A stretch of DNA of 42,773 bases from a bacterium UBP8_UBA817 (GCA_945888435.1 CAMCZW010000015.1:1-42773), one strand, 5' to 3'; counted from the stretch's first letter, positions 30,968-39,502 are shown. Program-made: numbers and translations. Notes: generated by a model from the sequence alone, not told the origin.

Positions 30968-31669
30968 TTAGTTTTCCTTCCATTTTAACTTTTGGGTTTC
31001 AATTGATACGCCTGGGCTCATTGCCGCACACAACGTCACTGATTTTAAATAAATCCCTTTCGACTTTGACGGCTTTATTTTTACGATTGTTTCGTAAATG
31101 CTATCGAAGTTTTCTAAGATTTGTTGCTCTGAAAATGATTGCTTTCCGATACCAATGTGGAGATTTCCAAATTTATCGTTTCTGTATTCCAATTTACCCG
31201 CTTTAAACTCTTGAACCGCTTTCTCGATATCTGGAGTAACAGTTCCTGCTTTTGGGTTGGGCATTAAGCCTTTGGCCCCAAGCGTTCTTCCCAGCTTACC
31301 TACCTTGCTCATCATTTCTGGACTTGCAATCAATAAGTCGAAGTCTAGCCACCCGCCAGCGATTTTCTCGATGAGATCATCACCGCCAACATGGTCTGCG
31401 CCAGCCTTGGTTGCTTTCTGAAGATTTTCACCTTGAGAGATAACTGCAATCGTAATTGCTTTACCTGTCCCATGAGGAAGAGAAGTTGTGCCTCTCAGTT
31501 GTTGATCCGCATGACGTGGATCAATCCCTAAAGAAAAGTGGACTTCAATAGATTCATCAAACTGAGCAGGTTTAAATTGTTTTAATAATCTTACTGCTTC
31601 TGATGGAGCATATGCCTTTTCGGCCTCCACTAATGTGATGTTTTCGCGATGTCTTTTACTGCGGTTCAT
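30968..31669 (-). CDS. rplA: 50S ribosomal protein L1
   Basis: 233 aa. The central motif [20 protein letters not shown] and the C-terminal [20 protein letters not shown] identify it. L1 forms the mobile E-site stalk and in E. coli represses rplKA. Its ATG overlaps the rplK stop as ATGA. Confidence 0.98.
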   Translation of the reverse strand: MNRSKRHRENITLVEAEKAYAPSEAVRLLKQFKPAQFDESIEVHFSLGIDPRHADQQLRGTTSLPHGTGKAITIAVISQGENLQKATKAGADHVGGDDLIEKIAGGWLDFDLLIASPEMMSKVGKLGRTLGAKGLMPNPKAGTVTPDIEKAVQEFKAGKLEYRNDKFGNLHIGIGKQSFSEQQILENFDSIYETIVKIKPSKSKGIYLKSVTLCAAMSPGVSIETQKLKWKEN

Positions 31670-32103
31670 TTCACTTTAACTCCCATGTTTCGAGCCGTGC
31701 CTTCGATAATTCTTTTAGCAGCTTCCATGTCGTAGCAATTGAGGTCTTGCATTTTTTCTTTTGCAATGGACTCTAGCTGATCTTGAGTTAAAGTTCCGAC
31801 CGTTACCGTATTAGATGTTGGAGACCCGCTTTTGAGCCCTAGTATGTTTTTAATTAATACAGATGCCGGAGGAGTTTTGAGAATGAAGTCAAATGTCCGG
31901 TCGGCGTAGATAGTAATTTCTACTGGAACTACAGTACCCTTTTTCTCTTTAGTAGCTTCATTATAAGCTTTACAAAACTCCATAATGTTAACGCCGTGCT
32001 GCCCCAGAGCAGGCCCAATTGGAGGCGCTGGGTTTGCAGCTCCACCAGTAATTTGGAGCTTAACTTTAGTGACAACAATTTTTTTACCTTTCTTTCCAGC
32101 CAT
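31666..32103 (-). CDS. rplK: 50S ribosomal protein L11
   Basis: 145 aa. The proline-rich N-terminal domain ([20 protein letters not shown]) and the C-terminal rRNA-binding domain ending [14 protein letters not shown] match. L11 is part of the GTPase centre and is needed for RelA activation. Twelve nt after nusG. Confidence 0.98.
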   Translation of the reverse strand: MAGKKGKKIVVTKVKLQITGGAANPAPPIGPALGQHGVNIMEFCKAYNEATKEKKGTVVPVEITIYADRTFDFILKTPPASVLIKNILGLKSGSPTSNTVTVGTLTQDQLESIAKEKMQDLNCYDMEAAKRIIEGTARNMGVKVK

Positions 32104-32115
32104 GACTTACCTCGT

Positions 32116-32721
32116 TTACTTGACTACCTTTTCGACTTGATCAAAGTCTAATTCTACTGGGGTTTCTCTTCCGAAAATTAATATTAATGATTTTAGTTTT
32201 CCACGCTCAGCGTTAATTTCTGATATTGGACCAGAATAACCTCTGAATGGACCCGCGATCACCTTTACGATTTCGCCGACTTCAAAATCAATATCAATCT
32301 TTTTAGTCTTGTCGCCTACTTTTCTCAGTACTTTCAGAATTTCATCTTCAGTAACTGCGGTTGGAGCTGTCTTAGATCCAATAAATTTGGCCACACCCGA
32401 TAACTGTCTAATTTTATAGAACATCTCGTTATCCATTAGCATGCGAACAAAAATATAACCGGGATAAATCCTGTTTGTTTTTTCTAGTCGCTTATTATTT
32501 TTAATTTCGATTGTTTCTTCTTCAGGAACAAGAACTCTGAAGATGTACTCTTCTAGTTTTTCTATCGCTACTATTTCAAGTATACGATCACGGACTCGGT
32601 ATTCTTTACCGGTTAAACATTGAACAATGTACCACTGGCCTCTTTCGTCAGGTTGATCTTCCTGGACTTCAGGGGCTGCTTCGTTTGTTTCTTCTATTAC
32701 TAGATTTTCTTGTTCGTTCAT
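32116..32721 (-). CDS. nusG: transcription termination/antitermination factor NusG
   Basis: 201 aa from the ATG at 32721, preferred over the in-frame TTG at 32748 because AGGA lies 9 nt upstream and the TTG has no ribosome-binding site. The NGN domain starts at about residue 28 ([18 protein letters not shown]), and the C-terminal KOW domain begins near 140 ([19 protein letters not shown]). NusG binds RNA polymerase and links it to Rho or the ribosome through S10. The first 27 residues are very acidic, a feature seen in several phyla. It follows secE by 19 nt. Confidence 0.95.
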   Translation of the reverse strand: MNEQENLVIEETNEAAPEVQEDQPDERGQWYIVQCLTGKEYRVRDRILEIVAIEKLEEYIFRVLVPEEETIEIKNNKRLEKTNRIYPGYIFVRMLMDNEMFYKIRQLSGVAKFIGSKTAPTAVTEDEILKVLRKVGDKTKKIDIDFEVGEIVKVIAGPFRGYSGPISEINAERGKLKSLILIFGRETPVELDFDQVEKVVK

Positions 32722-32740
32722 CAGTTTTGATCCTGTTTGA

Positions 32741-33022
32741 TTATCCAATTTTTTTCAGACTTAAAAATATTTCAGCAAAAGCGAGGTCAAATGTGAAAAT
32801 AACTATCGTTGACACTGTCATGATAAGAAAAATCAGTATTGCTGCTTTTACCACGTTTTTTCGACTCGGCCAGACAATTCTTTTAAGCTCCATTTTAAAC
32901 TCTTCAGAAAATGCAGACGTTGATCCCGTTTTTTTTCGTCGCTGGATCATTCGTGTTGCAAGCGCCTTTCTTGAATCGCTTTTTACTTTTGCTTCTGACT
33001 TTACTTCCACTTCTTTGCTCAT
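32741..33022 (-). CDS. secE: protein translocase subunit SecE
   Basis: 93 aa. One membrane helix lies at about residues 58-83, preceded by the SecE signature [15 protein letters not shown]-type segment (here [17 protein letters not shown]). SecE clamps SecY. A charged N-terminal tail of about 40 residues precedes it. It begins 17 nt after the CCA end of tRNA-Trp, so the two are co-transcribed. Confidence 0.96.
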   Translation of the reverse strand: MSKEVEVKSEAKVKSDSRKALATRMIQRRKKTGSTSAFSEEFKMELKRIVWPSRKNVVKAAILIFLIMTVSTIVIFTFDLAFAEIFLSLKKIG

Positions 33023-33039
33023 TTTTGCCCACTTATTTC

Positions 33040-33116
33040 TGGCAGGCCCGGCCGGATTCGAACCGACAACGCTCGGTTTTGGAGACCGACGCTCTACCAG
33101 TTGGAGCTACGGGCCT
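33040..33116 (-). tRNA. tRNA-Trp (CCA anticodon), CCA end encoded
   Basis: The complement folds into a cloverleaf. The acceptor stem is AGGCCCG with CGGGCCT, the D stem is GCTC with GAGC, the anticodon stem is TCGGT with ACCGA, the anticodon loop CTCCAAA gives CCA, and the T stem is GTCGG with CCGGC around TTCGAAT. The discriminator is G and the 3' CCA is encoded. It is first in the secE-nusG-rplK transcript, a common arrangement. Confidence 0.97.
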
Positions 33117-33204
33117 AATACTTTATTTGCGTAACACCCTCAGGTATTGCTGCGTCATGCCCTACTATAAAAAAGCCAATAGGTGCAAAAAATGCAGGTT
33201 CGCA

Positions 33205-33233
33205 AATTTATCATAATGATTTTTTAGTGTCAA
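33205..33233 (-). promoter_or_regulatory. candidate promoter of the tRNA-Trp/secE/ribosomal supercluster
   Basis: On the minus strand TTGACA (33228-33233) is followed by a 17-bp spacer and TAAATT (33205-33210). That is a perfect -35 and a 4/6 -10 at ideal spacing. The start site would be near 33198, about 80 nt before the tRNA. It is the best promoter seen upstream of the 32-kb cluster. Confidence 0.55.
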
Positions 33234-33351
33234 CAATGTTCATGAGTCATTTTAGTTTACACATTTTTCCACTATATCTTTATTTAATTTACTGTTATCT
33301 TATGTGTCGTTAAGTGGATCTATGTATCAGCCGAACCCCCTGTATGTTTGA

Positions 33352-33380
33352 TTGACATGTTCTTTTTTTGGTGGTATTTT
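33352..33380 (+). promoter_or_regulatory. candidate promoter of rplU-rpmA
   Basis: TTGACA (33352-33357), 17-bp spacer, TATTTT (33375-33380): a perfect -35 and a 4/6 -10. The predicted start near 33387 leaves a leader of about 55 nt before the rplU ATG. Confidence 0.55.
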
Positions 33381-33442
33381 CTGCCAGCTTGACTTTTGTA
33401 GAATATTTGATTGCAGGTTATTTTTGTCTGGAGGATTTTAAG

Positions 33443-33757
33443 ATGTTTGCTGTTATAGAAACTGGAAATCAACAGTTTATTGTGTCTGAGGGCATGACAC
33501 TCGCGGTTGAAAAATTGGATCAAGAATCAGGATCCGTTGAATTTAATAATGTATTGCTAGTCTCTGGCAACGGTAAGACAGAAGTGGGTCAGCCCCTTCT
33601 ATCTACATTTAAGGTAAAAGCGAATATCGTGAAACACTTTAGAGATACCAAAGTGATTGCGTTTAAATTTAAACCTAAAACAGGTAAACAACTTAAACAA
33701 GGTCATAGACAACACAAAACTTTGATTAAGATTGAGTCAATTGACTCTGTGAAGTAA
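33443..33757 (+). CDS. rplU: 50S ribosomal protein L21
   Basis: 104 aa from the ATG at 33443, which has GGAGG 8 nt upstream; an open frame extends 25 codons further up but that part is not L21. MFAVIETGNQQFIVSEG replaces the usual FAVIETGGKQYKVxEG, so the N-terminus is somewhat divergent. The C-terminal FKPKTGKQLKQGHRQ is typical. L21 binds 23S rRNA with L20. Confidence 0.95.
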   Translation: MFAVIETGNQQFIVSEGMTLAVEKLDQESGSVEFNNVLLVSGNGKTEVGQPLLSTFKVKANIVKHFRDTKVIAFKFKPKTGKQLKQGHRQHKTLIKIESIDSVK

Positions 33758-33769
33758 GGAGCACTTAAG

Positions 33770-34024
33770 ATGGCACACAAGAAAGGGAAAGGTAGTACGA
33801 AGAACGGCCGCGACAGTCAATCAAAACGATTGGGAATTAAACGATTTGGAGATCAAGTTGTTTCTGCCGGCAGTATTTTAGTAAGACAACGTGGAACTGA
33901 GTTTATGCCTGGCAACAATGTCGGCATGGGCAGAGATTTCACTCTGTTTGCTAAAATCGATGGTGCTGTTAAATTTGAATATGTTAAAAGAGGAAAGCAG
34001 AAGATTTCTGTTTATACCGCTTAA
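33770..34024 (+). CDS. rpmA: 50S ribosomal protein L27
   Basis: 84 aa. [20 protein letters not shown] is the mature-type N-terminus that reaches the peptidyl transferase centre. There is no cleavable extension of the Firmicutes kind, and correspondingly no Prp protease gene between rplU and rpmA. Twelve nt after rplU with GGAG upstream. Confidence 0.97.
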   Translation: MAHKKGKGSTKNGRDSQSKRLGIKRFGDQVVSAGSILVRQRGTEFMPGNNVGMGRDFTLFAKIDGAVKFEYVKRGKQKISVYTA

Positions 34025-34032
34025 GATAAAAC

Positions 34033-34051
34033 CTGTAGAATCATTCTACAG
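34033..34051 (+). repeat. small perfect hairpin after rpmA
   Basis: CTGTAGAA and TTCTACAG enclose a 3-nt TCA loop, an 8-bp stem 8 nt after the rpmA stop. No U-run follows. It may be a 3'-end stabiliser or processing site upstream of the true terminator. Confidence 0.6.
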
Positions 34052-34073
34052 AAATTGAATCGTATTTATGGTT

Positions 34074-34112
34074 ATGGCCCACGTTTGAATGATGACGTGG
34101 GCCATTTTTTTT
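34074..34112 (+). terminator. Rho-independent terminator after rplU-rpmA
   Basis: An 11-bp stem (ATGGCCCACGT with ACGTGGGCCAT) has a 10-nt loop and is followed by eight T residues. It is the strongest terminator in the window and lies 14 nt before the obgE start, so obgE depends on read-through or on a promoter not recognised here. Confidence 0.88.
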
Positions 34113-34126
34113 GGATTATTTAAAAT

Positions 34127-35113
34127 ATGAAGTTTGTTGATGTTGCGAAGATTAAAATAGTTTCTGGGAATGGCGGCGCTGGAGCTGTTAGTTTTAGACG
34201 TGAAAAATATGTTCCGATGGGTGGGCCTGATGGTGGCCGAGGCGGAGATGGCGGAGATGTCTATTTTAGGGCAAAGACGTCACTTCAGACCTTGATGGAT
34301 CTTCATTTTAAGCGTGTCTATAAGGCGCAGAATGGAACTGCTGGCGGTAGGCGTAATTGCTCTGGGCCGCGCGGGAGCGATATTACCATTGATATCCCTT
34401 GCGGTACCCAGATTTATGATGATGAAGATGTATTATTGGCAGATCTTTGTGAAGACGAGCAAGTATTTTTAATCGCTAAGGGCGGTCGTGGCGGTGCTGG
34501 CAATGATGCATTTGCGACGTCAGTGAATAGAGCCCCACGGTATGCTCAGCCGGGACTCCCTGGGGAGGAAAAGTTTATTCGACTTGAGCTTAAATTACTT
34601 GCGGATGTGGGATTGATTGGGCTTCCTAATGCAGGTAAATCAACACTACTTAAGGCTGTGACCAATGCATCCCCTAAGATTGCGAGTTATCCATTTACGA
34701 CCTTATTTCCAAATTTAGGTGTTTTAAAATTTATTGACCGCGAGATTATTATTGCGGATATCCCAGGACTAATTGAAGGCGCATCTGAAGGCGTTGGGTT
34801 GGGTCATGATTTTTTACGTCATATCTCTAGGACGAAAGCCTTGATTCATTTAGTTTCAGGAGAAAGTGGTGATGCGCAAGAATGTCTTGATAACTATAAA
34901 GTAATTGTCTCTGAATTAACGAAAAGTTTCCCTGAAATACTGACCCATCCTACAATTGTGGCACTCACTAAAGCTGATATAATGTTTCCTGATCAAAATG
35001 AGACAATTACTGAATTCTTTAACTCACAAGGGATTGAAGTGGTCTCTATTTCTGCAGTCACCGGACATCAGATTGATATCTTAATTCAAAAGCTTGTTGA
35101 ACTTTTAAAATAG
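34127..35113 (+). CDS. obgE: GTPase Obg/CgtA
   Basis: 328 aa. The glycine-rich Obg fold (about 1-158) precedes the GTPase domain: G1 GLPNAGKS (165-172), switch I around TT191-192, G3 DIPG (211-214), G4 TKAD (281-284, in place of NKxD), G5 SA (309-310). The C-terminal OCT domain is absent. Obg acts in 50S assembly and stress control; the rplU-rpmA-obg order is conserved. The ribosome-binding site is weak. Confidence 0.96.
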   Translation: MKFVDVAKIKIVSGNGGAGAVSFRREKYVPMGGPDGGRGGDGGDVYFRAKTSLQTLMDLHFKRVYKAQNGTAGGRRNCSGPRGSDITIDIPCGTQIYDDEDVLLADLCEDEQVFLIAKGGRGGAGNDAFATSVNRAPRYAQPGLPGEEKFIRLELKLLADVGLIGLPNAGKSTLLKAVTNASPKIASYPFTTLFPNLGVLKFIDREIIIADIPGLIEGASEGVGLGHDFLRHISRTKALIHLVSGESGDAQECLDNYKVIVSELTKSFPEILTHPTIVALTKADIMFPDQNETITEFFNSQGIEVVSISAVTGHQIDILIQKLVELLK

Positions 35114-35123
35114 AGGATTCTTT

Positions 35124-35906
35124 ATGGGCCTAGTATTACCCATTACGATTGTTAAAATTGGAACTAATTTACTAACAACGCCTGAGGGACTGCCTGATTT
35201 AGTGGCGATGAAGGCCTATGTTGAGGCGATTTCTACTTCGTTTTTAAAACAACACTCCAGAATTATTATGGTGACGTCAGGCTCGATTACCTGTGGGTCT
35301 TATCCATTGGGAATCAAGCCGGTAACGATCCCTGAAAGACAGGCGGCTGCGGCGGTTGGTCAGATTTTATTGATGAGAGAATATTGCGGATTTTTTTCTG
35401 AATTTGGGATTTCTGTTGGACAGATTTTATTGACTAAAGATGGCATTGAAGATGAGTTGAGAAAGCATCATGCCAAAAATACGATTATGACATTGCTTGA
35501 TCATGGAATTATCCCAATTATCAATGAGAATGATACCGTGGCTACGGATGAAATTGACCAGAAATTTGGGGATAATGACCAGTTGTCAGCATTGGTTGCC
35601 CAATTTTTGGGGGCATCTCGACTTATTTTATTGACCGATACGGATGGCGTTTACACCAAAAACCCTAAACTACATAAGGATGCGGTGTTGATTGACCGAA
35701 TTGACGCTGTTACTCACGATATCATGGAAATGGTTGAGGATGTGGATACTGGCCGAAGCCGTGGCGGAATGGCCTCCAAGCTATCTGCTGCCAAACTTGC
35801 GAGTGATCGTGGGGTGGATGTTTATATCGCGAATGGGCGCACCCCAGGCGTGCTTTCTGGGCTTTTGAATGGAGAGTCCCACGGGACTCATATCGTAAAA
35901 CGATAG
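35124..35906 (+). CDS. proB: glutamate 5-kinase without PUA domain
   Basis: 260 aa. It phosphorylates glutamate, the first step of proline synthesis. The amino-acid-kinase fold shows KIGTNLL near the start, VTSGSITCG in place of the usual VSSGAIAAG, the substrate loop IINENDTVATDEI and the nucleotide segment LLTDTDGVYTKNP. The C-terminal PUA domain of the E. coli enzyme (367 aa) is missing, as in some bacteria. Ten nt after obgE and 9 nt before proA. Confidence 0.95.
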   Translation: MGLVLPITIVKIGTNLLTTPEGLPDLVAMKAYVEAISTSFLKQHSRIIMVTSGSITCGSYPLGIKPVTIPERQAAAAVGQILLMREYCGFFSEFGISVGQILLTKDGIEDELRKHHAKNTIMTLLDHGIIPIINENDTVATDEIDQKFGDNDQLSALVAQFLGASRLILLTDTDGVYTKNPKLHKDAVLIDRIDAVTHDIMEMVEDVDTGRSRGGMASKLSAAKLASDRGVDVYIANGRTPGVLSGLLNGESHGTHIVKR

Positions 35907-35915
35907 GAGATAAAA

Positions 35916-37166
35916 ATGAGATCAATAGAATCCCAATGTCAGGCAGTTCGTGAGGCGTTTGATGATACCCCTGCCCTTTCTACAAAAATAAAAAATCAGA
36001 TTTTATTAGGAATTGCGGATGCACTTATTGAGTGTACTCCATTTATTTTAAGTGAGAATCTAAAGGATATTCAGCGAGGCCAAGCTGCTGGACTAGATGT
36101 GGCGATGATTGATCGTCTGACATTGACGGCTGAGCGTATCATCGGGATTGCGGATGGCGTTAGAATTGTGGCGGGTCTTGAGGATCCGATTGGTGAAGAG
36201 ATGTCCGCCTGGACTGTGGAGAAAAGCGGATTATCCCTCCAAAAGATAAGAGTGCCGATTGGTGTTATTGGCATGATTTATGAGGCGAGGCCTAATGTGA
36301 CGGTGGATGCCGCGACATTATGCTTTAAAACAGGCAATGCGGTGGTGCTGAGAGGTAGTTCATCTGCGTTTGAATCGAATCGCGCCTTGGTGGAAGTCAT
36401 GCATGATGTCATGCAAGCCCATGATGTCACTAGAGATTTAATCCAGTTATTGGATAATACGTCCAGGGAAGGGGTGGATACTTTTGTAAAACTGAATCAG
36501 TATTTGCACTTGGTTATTCCTCGTGGTGGGGCTTCCTTGATTAAGCATGTGATTCAGACGGCGACTGTCCCTTCGATTGAAACGGGGGCAGGTAATTGCC
36601 ATATTTATGTGGATCGTGAAGCTAATTTGAAGAAAGCGATACCGATTATTGTGAATGCGAAAATCCAGAGACCGTCAGTGTGTAATGCGCTTGAGACTGT
36701 GATTATTCATGAGAAAATTGCGGGAGATTTCTTACCTGCTTTGGCGAAAGAACTTGAATCTAAGGGTGTCACACTGAAAGGTGATGATGCCGCCAGAGCG
36801 ATTGTGCCAACAATTTTTCCAGCGGTTGAAGACGACTGGGCGCTTGAATTTTTAAATTTAACTTTAGCCGTTAAGATTGTGTCTTCTTTGGGAGAGGCAG
36901 AGGCTCATATCCATCGTTATGGGACTAAGCATACAGAAGTGATTTTGACTGAAGATGCAAGACGGGCTGATCATTTTGTGAAGACGGTGGATGCAGCGGC
37001 CGTTGGGGTTAATGTATCGACCCGATTTACCGATGGTGGTGAATTTGGATTTGGTGCAGAGATTGGAATTTCGACTCAGATGTTACATGCGCGTGGACCG
37101 ATGGGACTGCCGGAACTGACCAGTTATAAATATATAATGAAGGGTGATTATCTAGTTAGGAAGTAA
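35916..37166 (+). CDS. proA: glutamate-5-semialdehyde dehydrogenase (gamma-glutamyl phosphate reductase)
   Basis: 416 aa. It reduces gamma-glutamyl phosphate with NADPH. The catalytic Cys is C256 in QRPSVCNALET; GVIGMIYEARPNVTVDAA and ETGAGNCHIY are family signatures. AGGAG precedes the ATG. It forms a proBA unit. It converges on the next gene with only 3 nt between the stop codons, so there is no room for an independent terminator. Confidence 0.97.
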   Translation: MRSIESQCQAVREAFDDTPALSTKIKNQILLGIADALIECTPFILSENLKDIQRGQAAGLDVAMIDRLTLTAERIIGIADGVRIVAGLEDPIGEEMSAWTVEKSGLSLQKIRVPIGVIGMIYEARPNVTVDAATLCFKTGNAVVLRGSSSAFESNRALVEVMHDVMQAHDVTRDLIQLLDNTSREGVDTFVKLNQYLHLVIPRGGASLIKHVIQTATVPSIETGAGNCHIYVDREANLKKAIPIIVNAKIQRPSVCNALETVIIHEKIAGDFLPALAKELESKGVTLKGDDAARAIVPTIFPAVEDDWALEFLNLTLAVKIVSSLGEAEAHIHRYGTKHTEVILTEDARRADHFVKTVDAAAVGVNVSTRFTDGGEFGFGAEIGISTQMLHARGPMGLPELTSYKYIMKGDYLVRK

Positions 37167-37169
37167 CAT

Positions 37170-37787
37170 TCATGCGAGGGTGCTGAAGTCGGAGTCGAAG
37201 GGGGCTTTTGGCTTTTTTCGTTCGTATTTGGGTTTGCCGTCGACTAAGTTGTTGATTTGCTCGGAGAGTTGGCCGGCTTCTTCTTCAAAGGTGATTGGGC
37301 GGTCGAATAAGGGGATGTTTTCGGTGGCGCCTTTTCCGTGGATGTCGACAACCTTTATTTTGGAGTTGGGTATGATTTGGACGGGGATGGCGATTGGTTT
37401 GCGATTGATGATTTCGTAGGCTCTAAAGACGGTTGAGGCCTGGTTGTTATTGGGGACACCGATGATGAAGTGGAAACGATGACCGGTGTCGATGTCGGTT
37501 TTGGAGGGGTATGGGATGCCGCTTGGATGCGTGTGGTAGAGGCCGTAGTATGTGAGGCCATGTTTTTTGAAAAAAAGCTGAGCACGCTCGATGTCTTCGG
37601 CAATAAAAGAAAATGTATCTGTTTGGTTGCCGATATGACCATTAAAAATTGGTAAAATGGCCTTAACTGTAAAATCTGTGCTTCCACCTAAAAAACCGCC
37701 GGCTTCCCTTGGGAAATTGTCGGCGGCTTGCTTGGTGATGATGTCATAATGTCGCTCGGATATTTCAAAGCGCGACGGGCTAGACAT
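37170..37787 (-). CDS. JAMM/MPN+ (Mov34) metallopeptidase-like protein
   Basis: 205 aa. The JAMM zinc motif is complete: E28, then H85-T-H87 and S95-xx-D98 within HTHPSGIPYPSKTD. JAMM proteins in bacteria cleave isopeptide bonds or trim sulfur-carrier (ThiS/MoaD-like) proteins, but no such partner gene is nearby. A second half (about 130-205) is not recognised and ends Lys/Pro-rich. Its ATG overlaps the rph stop (TAATG), so it is translated with rph. The domain is sure; the substrate is unknown. Confidence 0.85.
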   Translation of the reverse strand: MSSPSRFEISERHYDIITKQAADNFPREAGGFLGGSTDFTVKAILPIFNGHIGNQTDTFSFIAEDIERAQLFFKKHGLTYYGLYHTHPSGIPYPSKTDIDTGHRFHFIIGVPNNNQASTVFRAYEIINRKPIAIPVQIIPNSKIKVVDIHGKGATENIPLFDRPITFEEEAGQLSEQINNLVDGKPKYERKKPKAPFDSDFSTLA

Positions 37788-38494
37788 TATGCACCTTTAA
37801 CAGTTGTAATAATGCTTTGAATTGCGTCTTTGGAAAGGCTAAGCATTTCTGCGAGTTGCTCGTTGCTGAAGGGTTTTGACTCTGCGGTGCCTTGGACTTC
37901 GACGAATTGGCCGGACTCGGTCATCACGATGTTCATGTCCACTTCGGCTTTGAAGTCTTCGTCGTAGCAGAGGTCTACCATGACTTGTCCGCCGACGATA
38001 CCGACGCTGACTGCGCCAATGAATTCTCGTAGGGGGTTTTGTCTGATTCTTTTGGTTTGGATGAGGTGATCGATTGCGTCTCGTAATGCGATCATTCCAC
38101 CGGTGACGGCTGCGGTTCGCGTGCCTCCGTCGGCCTGGATGACGTCGGTGTCGATGTAGATCGTTTTTTCGCCGAGGATGGTCAGATCGATGGCTTGTCT
38201 GAGGGACCTGCCAATGAGGCGTTGGATTTCGTTAGTACGTCCACTTTGCTTGCCTTTATTGACTTCTCGTGACGCTCTTGGGCTTGTGGATGATGGGAGA
38301 AGGGAGTATTCAGCCGTTAGCCAGCCTTCGCCGCTGTCCTTGAGGAATCTAGGCACGCCATCTTCAATTGTGGCGGTGCAGAGGACTTTGGTGTCTCCAT
38401 ATGAAATCAGAACCGATCCTGGCGCATGCTTGGTGAAGTTGCGTTGAACGGTTAGTGGACGGTGGGCGGCGTGACTGCGATTAAAGTCCCTCAT
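37787..38494 (-). CDS. rph: ribonuclease PH
   Basis: 235 aa. It is a phosphorolytic 3'-5' exonuclease that trims tRNA 3' ends. Family motifs GSVLISYGDTKVLCTATIED, GRTNEIQRLIGRSLRQA and the DVIQADGGTRTAAVTGG core are intact. It overlaps the upstream coiled-coil gene by 14 nt. No RdgB gene follows, unlike in many genomes. Confidence 0.97.
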   Translation of the reverse strand: MRDFNRSHAAHRPLTVQRNFTKHAPGSVLISYGDTKVLCTATIEDGVPRFLKDSGEGWLTAEYSLLPSSTSPRASREVNKGKQSGRTNEIQRLIGRSLRQAIDLTILGEKTIYIDTDVIQADGGTRTAAVTGGMIALRDAIDHLIQTKRIRQNPLREFIGAVSVGIVGGQVMVDLCYDEDFKAEVDMNIVMTESGQFVEVQGTAESKPFSNEQLAEMLSLSKDAIQSIITTVKGA

Positions 38495-38990
38495 CTGTAG
38501 CTCCTATGATGCGATGGTGTCTATCCCCTTTTTTCTTCTGGTCATCAATTGTTTTTCGTCCGCCGGTGATATTGCGTTCGATTTTTACTAAGTTAGTTTG
38601 CATTTTGGTAATGAGTAATTGTAAGTTGGCTAATACATAGTCGGCGTATTCGTTGGCACCCGCTTTTATTTTCTCGCTATCGTCTTCTGCTTTTTTAATG
38701 AGTTCGGAGACATGATCTCTAATATGCTTTGGAGGTTCAAATTCTGTAGGATCAGCTTGTTGTTGAGTATGAACTTGAACTGGTTTTGTCTGCACTTGAG
38801 AGTGTGTTGGGGGTGATCCTAATGCAGATCGGACTGAGCCTCCATCACTCTTAATCGCAAATCTCATCCGGTCCAAAATAGTAAGGACTAAACGTTCGTT
38901 GATGACGACCTTATCTGAAAATGGGACCTTTTTTCCGTCTAGGATACTGGCTTCTAGGGTATCTAATAATCCGAGTAATTCATCCATCAT
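38481..38990 (-). CDS. SepIVA-like coiled-coil protein next to coaD
   Basis: 169 aa. The N-terminal 50 residues (LLDTLEASI, then KVPFSDKVVINERLVLTILD) resemble a family found next to coaD in Firmicutes, Actinobacteria and others, including mycobacterial SepIVA. A Gln/Pro-rich linker (about 60-88) separates it from a predicted helical coil (90-140) and a basic tail. The function is not known outside mycobacteria, where it acts in septation. The assignment rests on pattern and neighbourhood, not alignment. Confidence 0.6.
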   Translation of the reverse strand: MMDELLGLLDTLEASILDGKKVPFSDKVVINERLVLTILDRMRFAIKSDGGSVRSALGSPPTHSQVQTKPVQVHTQQQADPTEFEPPKHIRDHVSELIKKAEDDSEKIKAGANEYADYVLANLQLLITKMQTNLVKIERNITGGRKTIDDQKKKGDRHHRIIGATDEGL

Positions 38991-38999
38991 TTAACTCCT

Positions 39000-39488
39000 T
39001 TAACTTAGTTTTAATTTTTTCTCGATGGCATCAGCCACATTATGGGGAACAAATTCCCTAATATTGCCCTTAAGCTTCGCGATTTCTCGGACAGCACTTG
39101 AGCTTAAATAAGAGTATTTTTCGTCTGTCATTAGGAATACAGTGTCGATATTGGTTTCGATCCCTAATTTTCGATTAATGAGCGCCATTTGGAACTCAAA
39201 TTCGAAGTCGGTTAGGGCGCGAAGACCTCGAATGATTGTATACACTTTTTTGGCGTTTGCATAATCGACTAAGAGTCCGTCAAAACCTTCTACTTTAATT
39301 TTGGGATTATCTTTAAAAATCTCTCTGATCAGCGTAATTCTCTCTTCAATTTTAAAAAACGGGCTTTTGGCTTTATTTTGAATGACAGCGATATAAATCG
39401 TATCAAATACTCGTGATGCTCTTTCGATGATGTCGATGTGGCCGAGGGTGATGGGATCGAAACTTCCGGGGTAAATTGCGCTTTTCAT
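39000..39488 (-). CDS. coaD: phosphopantetheine adenylyltransferase
   Basis: 162 aa from the ATG at 39488; a longer frame reaches 39590 but its 34 extra codons run through a repeat and do not match the family. It adenylates 4'-phosphopantetheine in CoA synthesis. The start is typical (AIYPGSFDPITLGHIDII, with TxGH), and SYLSSSAVREIAKLKG is the second nucleotide-binding motif. There is no Shine-Dalgarno; a TAAAAT lies 8 nt upstream. Confidence 0.97.
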   Translation of the reverse strand: MKSAIYPGSFDPITLGHIDIIERASRVFDTIYIAVIQNKAKSPFFKIEERITLIREIFKDNPKIKVEGFDGLLVDYANAKKVYTIIRGLRALTDFEFEFQMALINRKLGIETNIDTVFLMTDEKYSYLSSSAVREIAKLKGNIREFVPHNVADAIEKKLKLS

Positions 39489-39496
39489 TGACGGGT

Positions 39497-39502
39497 ATTT
39501 TA
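39497..39502 (-). promoter_or_regulatory. candidate -10 box, possibly leaderless coaD promoter
   Basis: On the minus strand TAAAAT (5/6 to consensus) is 8 nt before the coaD ATG, which lacks a Shine-Dalgarno. The -35 at 17-bp spacing is poor (TGCCCA). Geometry is the same as before the YkgJ-type gene. Inference only. Confidence 0.3.

Larger units (their letters stand above)
33117..33442. other. divergent intergenic region, 326 nt, no gene
   Basis: The region separates the minus-strand tRNA-Trp supercluster from the plus-strand rplU group. It is A/T-rich and holds a TTGACA promoter candidate in each direction. I found no rpmG (L33) between here and secE, where it often lies, and no credible small ORF. 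Confidence 0.7.

Noticed and set aside
32722-32748. TTG start for nusG at 32748
   Set aside because: No ribosome-binding site and it overlaps secE; the ATG at 32721 has AGGA at good spacing.
32911-33216. Plus-strand frame crossing secE and tRNA-Trp with a CKKC at its end
   Set aside because: Shadow of secE and the tRNA; the Cys pair is coincidental and does not make an L33.
33320-33523. Minus-strand frame opposite rplU
   Set aside because: No family similarity; overlaps the rplU promoter and start on the other strand.
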